A DNA stretch of 64,000 nt from Aquabacterium commune (GCF_004362855.1 NZ_SNXW01000004.1:186001-250000); one strand, 5' to 3'; counted from the stretch's first letter, positions 26,901-34,822 are shown. Numbers and translations are program-made. Notes: a model not told the origin generated them from the letters alone.

Positions 26901-28290
26901 CTTGAGGCGGCGTCGACCGAAGGTCGCCGAAGAAGGCGACGCACTGCGGGTCCAGCTTCATGCACTCGTCACGAAAGTACTCGTTGAGTGCTGACAGCCA
27001 GCCGGCAAGCGGCATGAAGGGTCCAAAGATGCCTCGTTCGCCAGTTGGAGCTATCCAGCCAAGCAACTGCGAAACCTTCAGGGCATCTTCGCGCCCCGCA
27101 ATCAGCAGCGAGAGACGGCGGGCTGCCAGGTAGAACCGGATGTCGTCCGGCTGAATCTTGACTTGGTGATGGCCCGACTCCTCGAAGAAGTCGCTGCCCA
27201 GCAAGTAGGTCAGGTCCGATTCGCGCAACGCACGAACAATCGTCCGGGCGGACAGAGCCAACGGACTGGATTCATCGGACTCAGACGGCAGTTCGATGTT
27301 CAAGCGCTCGCAGAGGGTGCTGGCGCAAGCGAGCCGCAATGCCTCGGCGTCCAACTCCTCCCGGGAGGTCTTTGTTAAACGAACGCGGCCGCTGTTCGGC
27401 GCATCAAGATGGGCGACAACCGATCGTGCGTAGATTTCGCCCAAGCTCGAGGGCGGATTCGAAAGCAGGTCCAGCTTGGTCAGAAGCTTGCATTTCCCCG
27501 GCGTAAGAAGGTGATGTCCCAAGCCCAGGCGATCAGCTTCTTGAACAAGTGCGTCCACGCCCTGAAAGCTGTACGCATCCTCGAGAAGCGTCTTTGCTTG
27601 CGTTCGTGACAAAGGAGCGAGGCGATAGACCTTCGCGACTTGCTGCGCTGAAGCTGTCGCGGGCCGCGACACCGTGCTGCTACTTGCAGCTTGCGCCATC
27701 GATGAGGGCGCTGCAGCGGTTCTTGCGGTGAGGGGAATCGCCACCTCCAGGGCGTCTTCGATGACCTTGATGACCTCTTGATTCAAGACAGCCGGCCTCG
27801 TCGACAGTACCCAAGTGACACTGTCCAAGGAGCCGCGGACGCGGTTGACGAGCTTGCGCAGGCATGCCTTGAGGTCCCTCGGGCCGCCCAGTGCACCCTC
27901 GTCGATGGAGTCAACGAACAGGTAGAGCTTTTCGGTCGGTGTCTTGTCCCAGGCTGCAAGTCCTTTGGCTTCTAGTCCCTCCAGAGCGTCATCGACATTC
28001 CCGCTGTCCATGAGCTCTCGGACCGCGATAAAGCAGGCATGCGCATTGGCTTCGCGGAGGCTTTGCACCTGCAGACGGAACTCCGAGGTCTTGCCTGAAT
28101 TTGCGCTTCCCACAAGTACGGAGCACTTGTTTTGGAGTAGCTGAGGCCAGGCCAGAAGCTTCTTAAGCACACGGGCCATGTCGGGGTCAGTGTCGGACCA
28201 GTCCTTGCCGCTCACCTCATAGAGCGCCCGGTTCAAGTTGAATAGCTTCTGGGTCACCTTGTGCGTTTCCTCGTGGGAGCCTTCCTCCAA
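23980..28290 (-). CDS. Giant STAND-type NTPase with C-terminal PD-(D/E)xK-like nuclease domain
   Basis: A 1436-residue protein. Walker A GSANSGKT is at residues 61-68, Walker B LYLFVDSIDEG at 122-132 and a sensor-like VLSTRP at 161-166, the pattern of STAND/NACHT-like signal NTPases. About 1,000 residues of helical, probably repeat-like region follow. Near the C-terminus, RRDISV (Asp 1290) and LELKV (Glu 1305, Lys 1307) give the D...ExK spacing of restriction-endonuclease-like nucleases, followed by a Lys/Ala-rich basic tail. Domain order NTPase, sensor, nuclease is the reverse of typical Avs proteins, which have the effector first. The start is uncertain: TTG 28290, or GTG 28257 with GAGGA 9 nt upstream. 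It stands alone, upstream of the helicase operon on the same strand. The defence role is inferred. Confidence 0.75.
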   Translation of the reverse strand: MEEGSHEETHKVTQKLFNLNRALYEVSGKDWSDTDPDMARVLKKLLAWPQLLQNKCSVLVGSANSGKTSEFRLQVQSLREANAHACFIAVRELMDSGNVDDALEGLEAKGLAAWDKTPTEKLYLFVDSIDEGALGGPRDLKACLRKLVNRVRGSLDSVTWVLSTRPAVLNQEVIKVIEDALEVAIPLTARTAAAPSSMAQAASSSTVSRPATASAQQVAKVYRLAPLSRTQAKTLLEDAYSFQGVDALVQEADRLGLGHHLLTPGKCKLLTKLDLLSNPPSSLGEIYARSVVAHLDAPNSGRVRLTKTSREELDAEALRLACASTLCERLNIELPSESDESSPLALSARTIVRALRESDLTYLLGSDFFEESGHHQVKIQPDDIRFYLAARRLSLLIAGREDALKVSQLLGWIAPTGERGIFGPFMPLAGWLSALNEYFRDECMKLDPQCVAFFGDLRSTPPQDAERALRAALSRIGSGERIGRGAYTLTSENYWQAGAPSLLPNFPKLYAEHSANEDVRELLLEIARTARSSVLLADAFKAAGQDYHQILKDADLLEYVLEVGTAADKRKLRSAALKATDLSGRSLRLLLSSSAWSVFDAKDIAKLVRGSMSNCNGQQWLSYSLKSDVAPGAKTDDLCELTSLLLDAVLAALPSNPDDSIHEALHEVKWLAEVVAELLGELAGRKHSAASRRSTAVLIVKFKSRVLDREYSTFIDLDELRESLQAPSDMRTAVVREFFRVDKPLDLAAAWRVLYGGRGVFMPTLEEARAAKSTHFVSAIEQHEAALQRGSKQTATAPKLKRTVPVSDKARKDLTRRKSGIKAGADTNALAWFAQVLSSTSGLSRYGDVDLTEVRKAYGEALTAAVEQGLKALWRNEAPRRDESNPRSTYWLTIAALQGLHLEFTAATEHLPANKAELQRALDYGLYELNGVPKWYWRLVASDYAQSVKFFRRTLRQAGKGAVSQERAAKVLTLLEEAPAVVQKGLADLAWSAVCGGDLDQYQTDAVLSLIVQQGLVSSAVFGFEARKRVLADPRGPLAAIWSVNWMAVDSTAFLDAVQAARANDADAADALIAAVATTLEDGRGPKLLELSKKSPSAVHALKQLYLELVRVVPREGDREREAYKVYVVNERERAQRTRDRIPGLLAATQSTAGYVAIKDLWASAESDQERNYYLHLLQQTAEGMARRSRPMTEAEYLEFERTLQAAPGSLEEFAQRVENDILDVKEVVEVGEFSPRRFLSTNFQDVEAGAIKAMEDEFQLYLAGQLAIVGRKRYSVFREPQGADDARRDISVSDAANGWKVTLELKVTGGGWTVDEYRDSLRNQLVGLYMRERNTTVGFFVVLKQTSSKGAPPDFDALLELLRSDALQLQAERPELRLRVIGIDATEPLKADGTLVRTKAAPRAVKDARKAARKTKRAASSGAASGTAAGSPSTA

Positions 28291-28563
28291 TGGCTGATGA
28301 TGCAGCAGTTGGCACGGGACGCATTTAGGCTATTGGAAAAATAGGGCCAGACGGGTTCAGGATTTCGGGTTTCACCGATGACTCGGCTTTTTACCTCGTG
28401 CGAGATCTAAGCGGTCACCCGGCCGACGTCGGCTGTTTGGGCCACCAACTGTTCGCTTTGAGAATGCAGCGGTCGCTCGAGCCAAGAGCGTGTGACCGAG
28501 CGGTTTCGCGGACAGCTGACACTCGCTGGCGAAGGGCGAACGTCTCAGATCAGCCTAATGCAG

Positions 28564-29211
28564 TCAGCTCCCGTGGACTGTAATCAGCTTCTCCGCCGGC
28601 AAACACTCCAGCATCACCTCTGGCCGCGCCAAAGCCGGATCCAACCAAGCCTCAAAGCCCCCTTCCTCCAGCACCACAACCATCCGCTTCTCATCCTCCG
28701 GACGATGGAAGTTCCTCATCAACGGGTGCTCATCGGCATTGACGGTCAACATGCTCATGCTGCGCACGATGGTGCCGTCGGGCGCCCGCCAACCTGTCCA
28801 GATGCCCGCAATCCCCATCGGCTTGCCATCCGCGCGAGCAATGCGCGTGGGCACTGCCCGGCCTGATCGCCAGTCCGGCTCATAAAACGCCTCAGCAGGG
28901 ATGATGCAGCGCCGTCCCAAGCGCCATGCATCCCGGTAGCTCGGCTTGGTGGCCACGGTCTCACTGCGCGCGTTGTAGGTCTTCTTGGCCAGGCTCGGGT
29001 CTTTCGCCCAATGCGGGATCAGTCCGAACGAGCCCGCCATCGCCTCACGCCAAGGGGCGACACCATCGTCTTGCTGAGCTTCCCTTGGGTGGCGGATAAA
29101 GATGCCTGCGTACCCTGGCCACACGTCGGCCACCGCGCCAGTCGGCATGGCCACCTTGAACGTGTCGTGCATTCGTTCAGGTTTCGAGACGGCTTCGTAG
29201 TGGGCGCACAT
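28564..29211 (-). CDS. SRAP-domain (YedK/HMCES-like) DNA-protein crosslink protein
   Basis: A 215-residue protein starting MCAHYEA. Cys2 is the catalytic nucleophile that crosslinks to abasic sites in single-stranded DNA. Other family residues are visible: NARSET (the conserved Asn), PAEAFYE (the Glu) and HPLMRNFHRPEDEKRM (the His). The start at 29211 is fixed by the need for Cys at position 2; longer upstream frames are spurious. It protects abasic sites during replication or repair. It lies divergent to umuDC, with a LexA box at 29238-29253 in the 35-50 nt between them, so it is probably part of the SOS response. SRAP genes are known to cluster with SOS genes. Confidence 0.9.
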   Translation of the reverse strand: MCAHYEAVSKPERMHDTFKVAMPTGAVADVWPGYAGIFIRHPREAQQDDGVAPWREAMAGSFGLIPHWAKDPSLAKKTYNARSETVATKPSYRDAWRLGRRCIIPAEAFYEPDWRSGRAVPTRIARADGKPMGIAGIWTGWRAPDGTIVRSMSMLTVNADEHPLMRNFHRPEDEKRMVVVLEEGGFEAWLDPALARPEVMLECLPAEKLITVHGS

Positions 29212-29237
29212 ATGCAACATCGTAGCGAGCACATGTA

Positions 29238-29253
29238 CTGTATGCATGTACAG
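29238..29253. promoter_or_regulatory. LexA box (SOS operator) shared by SRAP gene and umuDC
   Basis: CTGTATGCATGTACAG matches the CTGT-N8-ACAG LexA consensus exactly and is nearly fully palindromic. It lies between divergent SRAP (start 29211) and umuD, so one operator can repress both. A potential upstream umuD ATG (29246) falls inside the box. Confidence 0.85.
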
Positions 29254-29257
29254 TTCT

Positions 29258-29686
29258 ATGGATTTCCGCCAACCCGTGCCCCTGTCAGAGTGCAGTCTGG
29301 CGCTGCCGCTGGCGGGCGACAAGGTGCAGGCCGGTTTTCCTTCGCCGGCTGAAGACTTCACCGTCAAGCGCATCGACCTGACCCAAGAGCTGGTCACGCA
29401 CCCCCAGGCCACCTTCTTGCTGCGCGTGAGCGGTGATTCCATGCGCGACGCAGGCATCTTCGACGGCGACATGCTGGTGGTCGACAAGGCGCTCAAGCCC
29501 AGGCACGGACAGGTGGTGGTGGCCGTGGTCGATGGCGAGTTCACGGTCAAGCACCTGTACCAGCGTGCCGGGCGGGTCAAGCTGCGCGCGGCCAACGCCA
29601 CCTACCCCGACATCACCCCTCGCGAGGGCCAGACGCTGGAAGTGTGGGGCGTGGTCACGGCCAGCATCAAGCGGTTTCCCGTCTGA
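29258..29686 (+). CDS. umuD: UmuD, self-cleaving subunit of DNA polymerase V (LexA-family S24 peptidase)
   Basis: A 142-residue protein of normal UmuD length. The autocleavage site reads QAGFPSPAEDF, with Ala-Gly rather than the Cys-Gly of E. coli UmuD. The nucleophile is the Ser of SGDSMRD and the general base is Lys in GEFTVKHL. RecA filaments trigger cleavage, and UmuD' then joins UmuC to form translesion polymerase V. The ATG at 29258 is preferred because the ATG four codons upstream lies inside the LexA box; neither has a good Shine-Dalgarno. The umuC gene follows within 10 nt. Confidence 0.95.
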   Translation: MDFRQPVPLSECSLALPLAGDKVQAGFPSPAEDFTVKRIDLTQELVTHPQATFLLRVSGDSMRDAGIFDGDMLVVDKALKPRHGQVVVAVVDGEFTVKHLYQRAGRVKLRAANATYPDITPREGQTLEVWGVVTASIKRFPV

Positions 29687-29695
29687 GGTGCTGTG

Positions 29696-31000
29696 GTGTT
29701 TGCGCTGGTCGACGGCAACAACTTCTATGTGAGTTGCGAGCGGGTGTTCCGGCCCAGCCTGAACGACCGCCCGGTGGTCGTGTTGTCGAACAACGATGGC
29801 TGTGCCATTGCCCGATCCAACGAGGCCAAGGCCCTGGGCATCAAGATGGGCGAGCCCTGGTTCAAGATCCGCCACCTGGAAGAGCAGGCTGGCCTCGTGG
29901 CCCTGTCGGCCAACTTCACGCTGTATGGCGACATGAGCGACCGCATGATGAGCCTGGCCGCAGGCCTGGGGCCAACGCAAGAGATCTACAGCATCGACGA
30001 AAGCTTCGTTGGGTTGGACGGCGTCAGGGGTGACCTGGTGGACAGGGCCTGGAAGATACGCGCCCGCATTCATCGATGGATCGGCATCCCGTGCGGGATC
30101 GGCATCGCGGGCACTAAGACCCTGGCAAAGCTGGCCAACCACATCGCCAAGACGGCAGAGCGCAAGCCGGGCGTGTACCCCGACGAGCTGGCCACGGTGT
30201 GCAACCTTGCTGCACTGAGCGACAAGCAACTGCGCGAGGTGCTCACGGCCACCGAGGTGGGCGAGGTGTGGGGCGTTGGGCGACAGTTGAGCGCCCAGCT
30301 CAAGGCCGTGGGCGTGCACACCGTGCACGACTTCGTGCAGTTGCCTGGTGACCTGGTGCGAAGCAAGTGGGGTGTGGTGCTGGAGCGTACCTGGCGTGAG
30401 CTGCGGGGCGAGCCCTGCATCGACCTGGACAACGTGCCCGCACCTAAACAGCAGATCGCCTGCACCCGGAGCTTTGGCCAACCCGTGACCGAGCTGAAGC
30501 ACCTTCAAGAGGCCATCAGCGAGTTCACCACCCGGGCGGCGGAGAAGCTGCGGCGGCAGCACCACCTGGCAGGCCAAGTGCTGGTGTTTGCCAGGACTTC
30601 ACCCTTCCGGGATGGGCCGCGCTACTCGCGAAGCATCGTGGTGCCGCTGCGCCGACCCACGGCCGACACAAGTGAGCTGACCAATGCCGCGCTCACAGGC
30701 CTGAGGGCCATCTATCAGCCTGGCTACAAGCTGGCCAAGGCCGGCGTCATGCTGCTGGATCTGATCCCAGACACCGTGGTTCAGGGCGAGTTGGGCTTTG
30801 ACGACGCTGTACCAGAGCAACGTGACCGCTCCCGCTTGATGGTGGCCATGGACCAGGTCAATGATCGCTTTGGCAAGCGGACATTGTTGCTGGGCAGCTC
30901 AGGCATCGAGCAAGGGGCCGACACCTGGGGCATGAAGCAGGTCAGGCGCACGCCGAGGTACACGACAGACTGGCGAGAGGTGCCGACCGCACGCGCATGA
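29696..31000 (+). CDS. umuC: UmuC, catalytic subunit of translesion DNA polymerase V
   Basis: A 434-residue Y-family DNA polymerase. The catalytic acidic residues appear in [16 protein letters not shown] near the start and in [11 protein letters not shown] near residue 100. The little-finger region follows, and the C-terminus ([18 protein letters not shown]) matches the UmuC tail. Two adjacent GTG codons (29693, 29696) can start it; the second gives MFALVDGNN and better spacing to GAGG at 29685-29688. It is cotranscribed with umuD from the LexA-controlled promoter. It provides error-prone bypass synthesis after DNA damage. Such umuDC copies are common on mobile elements. Confidence 0.95.
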   Translation: MFALVDGNNFYVSCERVFRPSLNDRPVVVLSNNDGCAIARSNEAKALGIKMGEPWFKIRHLEEQAGLVALSANFTLYGDMSDRMMSLAAGLGPTQEIYSIDESFVGLDGVRGDLVDRAWKIRARIHRWIGIPCGIGIAGTKTLAKLANHIAKTAERKPGVYPDELATVCNLAALSDKQLREVLTATEVGEVWGVGRQLSAQLKAVGVHTVHDFVQLPGDLVRSKWGVVLERTWRELRGEPCIDLDNVPAPKQQIACTRSFGQPVTELKHLQEAISEFTTRAAEKLRRQHHLAGQVLVFARTSPFRDGPRYSRSIVVPLRRPTADTSELTNAALTGLRAIYQPGYKLAKAGVMLLDLIPDTVVQGELGFDDAVPEQRDRSRLMVAMDQVNDRFGKRTLLLGSSGIEQGADTWGMKQVRRTPRYTTDWREVPTARA

Positions 31001-31033
31001 GGGGTGCGGGGCTGTGACCTGCGCGGCACCCGA

Positions 31034-31447
31034 TCAGGCGGCTCTCTGGTGAAGCCTGGCAATCAATTGCCCAACGACCGACTCCACGGCCTGATGCAAA
31101 GCAGGCGATTGCTTGCCAAAGGCACTTTGCTGAAGATCCGGGAATGCCTTGTTGAGCGGCCAGATCAGGTCGGGGAATGGATAGGTCTTGCGCGACACCC
31201 AGTTCGGGACGAAGTTGATGTACAGCTCGGTCGAGAAGTTGACGATGCCGAGCCAGTGGCTGGTGATGGCCGGGGAGTAGATCAGGGCCAGCTTGTTGCC
31301 TGCCCGCACCCCAAAGTCGCCCGAGTACTGAAGGCTGCCTTCGATGCCATCGTCGCGGCGGTACCAGACCTCCCGGAGCTCTTGACCGTAGGAGAAGTTG
31401 CGACGGCCTTCAATGGCCGTGACCATCAGTGATTGCACTTGGACCAT
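31034..31447 (-). CDS. Hypothetical protein, 137 aa
   Basis: A 137-residue soluble protein starting MVQVQSLMVTAIEGRR, with a strand-rich middle rich in aromatic residues (SHWLGIVNFSTELYINFVPNW) and a helical C-terminus. No signal peptide, membrane helix or known motif is seen. GAGAA lies about 7 nt before the ATG. It is followed downstream by the convergent umuC gene (33-nt gap) and preceded by the exported-protein gene on the same strand (26 nt), so the two may be cotranscribed. I cannot assign a function. Confidence 0.6.
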   Translation of the reverse strand: MVQVQSLMVTAIEGRRNFSYGQELREVWYRRDDGIEGSLQYSGDFGVRAGNKLALIYSPAITSHWLGIVNFSTELYINFVPNWVSRKTYPFPDLIWPLNKAFPDLQQSAFGKQSPALHQAVESVVGQLIARLHQRAA

Positions 31448-31473
31448 GATTCGTTCTCAATCGGAAAAAAGAC

Positions 31474-32238
31474 TCACTGGTTCTGTTGCCGTGGGATCGG
31501 CACCAGATCAATCAGCTTGACCCACTTCTCGTAGGGTTTGCCATCCACCTCGGTCTGCACCTTGGCCATGGGTACCTTGACCTCGACCACCATGCCCAGA
31601 TTGGTTTGGTCGCCGAAGGCGTACCGCTTGGGGTAGCCCCAGGCCGCCTTGACCAAGCTGCCGTTGCCGAAATGCTTGAACGCCACAAAAGGATCTTTGG
31701 GCCGGTCGGTGGTGTAGTTGTCGGCGGGGCTGATTTCGATGCCGAACATCGGCATTTGGCCCATCACCTGCTCGGGGGTGGTTGGGCGTGCATGGCAAGC
31801 CAGCCGGGTCAGGTTGACCAACTCGGTGGTCTCGTTGATGGGGTACTCGTAGGTGCCGCCGCCCTTGGCCTTGCAGAAGATCTTGAACCAGTCCACGGCC
31901 GCTTCCATCATCTTGCGGCGGTCGTTGTTCAGTGTGTGGCGGTACAGGTTCAAGCCACCGCCGTCACGATGCCATGTCTCGGCAACAGCAGGCTTCTTCT
32001 CGTCAGGCACGTAGGTGATGGTGGGCGCGGCGAAGGCCTTCTGCACAAAGGGCAGGTAGTCCAGATCGGCGGATTCCTTGGCCAACTTCATGCGGTCTGC
32101 GCCTCGCACACACAGGAACGTGCCGCCGCCATCGCCCATGGACCAGGGGGAGTCGATGCCAAGAAATGCGTGGGCCGTAGCGGCGCTGGCGGCGAGCGCA
32201 GATGCAGCCAGAATGCGCAAAGCGATTCGCTTCTTCAC
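31474..32238 (-). CDS. Predicted exported protein of unknown function, 254 aa
   Basis: A 254-residue protein with a clear Sec signal peptide (MKKRIALRILAASALAASA, cleavage after AHA near residue 24). The mature part is soluble, with three Cys residues (FLCVRG, IFCKAKG, LACHARP) that could form a disulfide in the periplasm, and a Gly-rich GDGGGTFLC start. I do not recognise the family. It reads away from the XRE regulator gene, and the palindrome at 32286-32310 lies between them, so the regulator may control both. Confidence 0.65.
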   Translation of the reverse strand: MKKRIALRILAASALAASAATAHAFLGIDSPWSMGDGGGTFLCVRGADRMKLAKESADLDYLPFVQKAFAAPTITYVPDEKKPAVAETWHRDGGGLNLYRHTLNNDRRKMMEAAVDWFKIFCKAKGGGTYEYPINETTELVNLTRLACHARPTTPEQVMGQMPMFGIEISPADNYTTDRPKDPFVAFKHFGNGSLVKAAWGYPKRYAFGDQTNLGMVVEVKVPMAKVQTEVDGKPYEKWVKLIDLVPIPRQQNQ

Positions 32239-32285
32239 CTTGAATTCCTATTATTGTGTGAAGACAAATATTAGCTGAAACGCGA

Positions 32286-32310
32286 AATTCTTCCAACTAT
32301 TGGAGGAATT
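32286..32310. promoter_or_regulatory. Palindromic operator overlapping the XRE gene's ribosome binding site
   Basis: Arms AATTCTTCCAA (32286-32296) and TTGGAGGAATT (32300-32310) are separated by CTA and match at 10 of 11 positions. The right arm contains the GGAGG ribosome binding site of the XRE gene that starts at 32314. It sits between divergent genes and is the likely target of the XRE protein. Confidence 0.6.
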
Positions 32311-32313
32311 TTC

Positions 32314-32565
32314 TTGGAAGTCGGGACAGCGTTCGGTAAAGTATTGAGGCGGTTGCGCAAGCAGGCCGGGCTCAGCCAGGAGCAGTTGGGCCTGGATGCC
32401 GATCTGATGCGCAACTACATCAGCATTCTTGAGTTGGGGCAGCAGCAGCCAACGATCAAGACCTTGTTCAAACTGTCCGTCCCTCTGAAACGGAGACCCT
32501 CCGAAATCGTGGCACTGGTCGAGGATGAAATCCTTGCCGATGCCGCAAGCTCGACAAAAGACTGA
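32314..32565 (+). CDS. XRE-family HTH regulator, 83 aa
   Basis: An 83-residue protein almost wholly made of a Cro/C1-type helix-turn-helix (FGKVLRRLRKQAGLSQEQLG, then RNYISILELGQQQPTIKTL), resembling controller (C) proteins and small island regulators. It starts with TTG at 32314, 7 nt after GGAGG (32302-32306). The palindrome at 32286-32310 overlaps that site, so autorepression at the level of transcription is likely. It is divergent from the exported-protein gene at 31474-32238. No restriction gene of the usual C-protein context is next to it. Confidence 0.85.
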   Translation: MEVGTAFGKVLRRLRKQAGLSQEQLGLDADLMRNYISILELGQQQPTIKTLFKLSVPLKRRPSEIVALVEDEILADAASSTKD

Positions 32566-32705
32566 ATCCCTCTGAACAGCCAGTGCCCTGATGGGCGTTC
32601 TCACTGGCCACTCTCCTTGTCCATGACCGCTGGCTCTGGTCCATGCGGGTGAGGGCAGCGCTTTGGCCGATCGCGCTCGTTGGTCGGCATCAGCAGGAGA
32701 ACCAA

Positions 32706-32990
32706 ATGGATTCAAAGTTCTGGAGCAATGACCCGAAGGACAACCACCGCATCTTCCGGGACCGCAAGGGCCGAATGGTGGTCAAGGTCGTCACACCGGG
32801 GGGCGTGGTGGCCATCATTGGCGCAGACATCCCTGTCACTACGATCGCTGCCTTGAAGCACAAGATCCACAGTCGGATCTTGGCGCGTAGGGAAGCCAAC
32901 AAGATGGTGGGAATCGATCCCATGCGTCTACGGTTTCTGCCTGAAGACGATGGGGACACGAGGGCTAACGATCTGTTGCCATCGGACTGA
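32706..32990 (+). CDS. Hypothetical protein, 94 aa
   Basis: A 94-residue protein starting MDSKFWSNDPKDNHRIF. A strand-rich segment (RMVVKVVTPGGVVAIIGADIPVTTIAAL) is followed by a basic helix. AGGAG lies 6-7 nt upstream of ATG 32706, which supports this start over the longer frame beginning at 32643. I recognise no family. The next gene (PAAR) begins 45 nt downstream on the same strand, but functional linkage is uncertain. Confidence 0.6.
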   Translation: MDSKFWSNDPKDNHRIFRDRKGRMVVKVVTPGGVVAIIGADIPVTTIAALKHKIHSRILARREANKMVGIDPMRLRFLPEDDGDTRANDLLPSD

Positions 32991-33034
32991 TCGGCGCTGC
33001 TACATTCCTCACCAAATCAAACTGAGGGAAGCGC

Positions 33035-33586
33035 ATGAGCAGACCGTTCATCGTGATCGGCGATCGGACCGATCATGGGGGCGTGGTCGTGGGGTCAACC
33101 ATGACCACGGATACCCACGGCAAACGACTGGCCCGAGTGGGTGACCAGGTCACTTGCCCGAAAAAGGGCCATGGCACGACGGTCATCGTGACCGGCGATC
33201 CGACCATGATCGTAGACGGCGCACCGGTTGCAAGGCACGGCGACAAGTGCGCTTGCGGAGCCACCTTGATATCCAGCCAAGTGGTGTCAAGGGTAGGGGG
33301 TGGCGGTGGTGGTGCATCAGCACATGGCAGCGAAAGCAGCTCTGCAACTGGCACCTCCAAGGTGGGCGATAGGCCAGCGCAGCAGGCCTCTACCTTTGAC
33401 CAGCACTTTGTCTTGACCTGCTCGCTGACCGACATGCCCCTGGCTCATCAGCCGTATCGGCTACGCGCGGGTGGCAGAGTAGTAGAGGGCGTCACCGATG
33501 AAAGCGGAAAGACAGCGTTGATCATGACGGGTGATGCCGCAGGCGAGGTCACATGCGAAATCTTGGGGGATGCGCGTCATGGCTAA
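33035..33586 (+). CDS. PAAR-domain protein (type VI secretion spike tip) with C-terminal extension
   Basis: A 183-residue protein. The first 90 residues form a PAAR domain: VGDQVTCPKKGHGTTVI, then DPTMIVDGAPVARHGDKCACGATLI with the paired Cys/His residues that bind metal at the cone tip. A Gly/Ser-rich linker (GGGGGGASAHGSESSS) leads to a second strand-rich domain of about 70 residues. PAAR proteins sharpen the VgrG spike and carry effectors into target cells. The stop overlaps the following toxin-like gene by 8 nt, so the two are coupled. No structural type VI genes or vgrG are in the window, so this is an orphan cargo unit. Confidence 0.85.
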   Translation: MSRPFIVIGDRTDHGGVVVGSTMTTDTHGKRLARVGDQVTCPKKGHGTTVIVTGDPTMIVDGAPVARHGDKCACGATLISSQVVSRVGGGGGGASAHGSESSSATGTSKVGDRPAQQASTFDQHFVLTCSLTDMPLAHQPYRLRAGGRVVEGVTDESGKTALIMTGDAAGEVTCEILGDARHG

Positions 33587-34364
33587 CGGCTCAGCAGTCA
33601 AGCTGATCACCACCACTTCCGGACGATCGACCATCAACGCTGACACCAGGCCTGTTGCTGCGACAGGCAGTGAACTGGAACTTGCCATCAAGGCATTCCA
33701 GGTCGAGGTGGCAGGGTTTGCGCAGTCCATGATCAAGGACCCGGCAGCCAGGGCTGAGTACGTCAAGCAATCGCGTGCTGCATGTGACGAGATCACCGCC
33801 AAGGTCAAGGCGGGGCAGATCACACCCCATGAGGGCGCCAAGACGGCCAACGAAATGCGCAATCAGGTCATGGTGGCGGCTCGCGCCAAGCTCACGGACC
33901 TAGGGGCCGCCATCTCATCAGGCATCAAGAAGGATGGGTTGCTGCTGGCTGACTTACAGGAGCGTTATGCGGGTAGGCGCTTCCGCCGGGTGTTTTCTGC
34001 ACTCAGCCAGGCAGAGAAGGAGCTCGTATGGATGGACATCGTCCATGCGGCAGGAGGCCCGCGCCAGAAGATGAATGCAGGCGCAAAGTGGTTTGGTCGC
34101 GCAGGGCGCGGACTGTTGGTGTTCACGTTCGCGATTGCTGTGTACAACGTGATCGAAGCCGAAGATCGCACCCGGCAGGCCGCCAAGGAGGGGGTAGCCC
34201 TGGGCGCAGGTGCCGTTGGTGGCATTGGTGCTGGTGCGGCCGTTGCGTTTGCAATGAGCGGGCCACCCGGTTGGATTGTCGGCATCAGCATGTTCGCTGG
34301 TGCGGCTTTGCTTGGGGTAGGCTCGGCAGAAGTTTTTGATTATTTTTGGCCGGAGTCGAAGTGA
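33579..34364 (+). CDS. Putative type VI effector with C-terminal glycine-zipper membrane segments
   Basis: A 261-residue protein. The first 170 residues are soluble and helical. The last 90 hold a hydrophobic helix (GLLVFTFAIAVYNVIEAED) and a Gly/Ala-rich region (GVALGAGAVGGIGAGAAVAF, then a third helix ending FDYFWPESK). This C-terminal pattern is seen in PAAR-linked effectors. The ATG at 33579 is inside the PAAR gene's last codons and the stop overlaps the next gene as GTGA. PAAR, effector and a small downstream gene thus form one coupled unit, as for secreted toxins with their immunity proteins. A membrane-active toxin is likely, but no catalytic motif is visible. Confidence 0.65.
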   Translation: MANGSAVKLITTTSGRSTINADTRPVAATGSELELAIKAFQVEVAGFAQSMIKDPAARAEYVKQSRAACDEITAKVKAGQITPHEGAKTANEMRNQVMVAARAKLTDLGAAISSGIKKDGLLLADLQERYAGRRFRRVFSALSQAEKELVWMDIVHAAGGPRQKMNAGAKWFGRAGRGLLVFTFAIAVYNVIEAEDRTRQAAKEGVALGAGAVGGIGAGAAVAFAMSGPPGWIVGISMFAGAALLGVGSAEVFDYFWPESK

Positions 34365-34789
34365 AGCGAGTCGACAAGTTTGCTTTGGAGCCCCGAGACC
34401 CCGTGCGGGATCGGGAGTCCACGACCACGATGCTGCTGGTCGATGGCAGGCCCGCTGGCGTTGCTCTGGAAGGGTTGCAACTTGTCGATCAGTTCGAGAC
34501 TGAAAACGGGTACCTCCTTGTCACTGACTACAACGACCCGTGGGAAGAGTTGACGGTGGTCACCTTGCTGGATGCAGGTCTGAAGCCGGTCGCCAAAAAA
34601 CAGCTCGGTCGGTTTTTCTATGTCTTTCCATCACGCACCTTTGCAGCCAAGCGCATCGACGTCGATGGCGATGCTTTGGTGATGCAGGGCAGCAGCCCCG
34701 AAGAGGGGCGATACCGCGTGGAGGTCAGGCGCTCACCGGCCTGGCTGGGGGCCAGGTTGAAGTTGCGCGCTGCGTGGTTTGCGAGTTGA
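34361..34789 (+). CDS. Putative immunity protein for the PAAR-linked effector
   Basis: A 142-residue acidic/basic mixed, strand-rich cytoplasmic protein (VKRVDKFALEPRDPV..., then TTMLLVDGRPAGVAL and LLVTDYNDPWEELTVV). The GTG at 34361 overlaps the effector stop (GTGA), which is the usual tight coupling of effector and immunity genes. I recognise no family. The role is inferred only from position and size. It lacks a signal peptide and membrane helices, so it would act inside the cell. Confidence 0.55.
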   Translation: MKRVDKFALEPRDPVRDRESTTTMLLVDGRPAGVALEGLQLVDQFETENGYLLVTDYNDPWEELTVVTLLDAGLKPVAKKQLGRFFYVFPSRTFAAKRIDVDGDALVMQGSSPEEGRYRVEVRRSPAWLGARLKLRAAWFAS

Positions 34790-34822
34790 AGGGCAGCGCA
34801 GCTAGGGGCAGGCGATTGCTCG

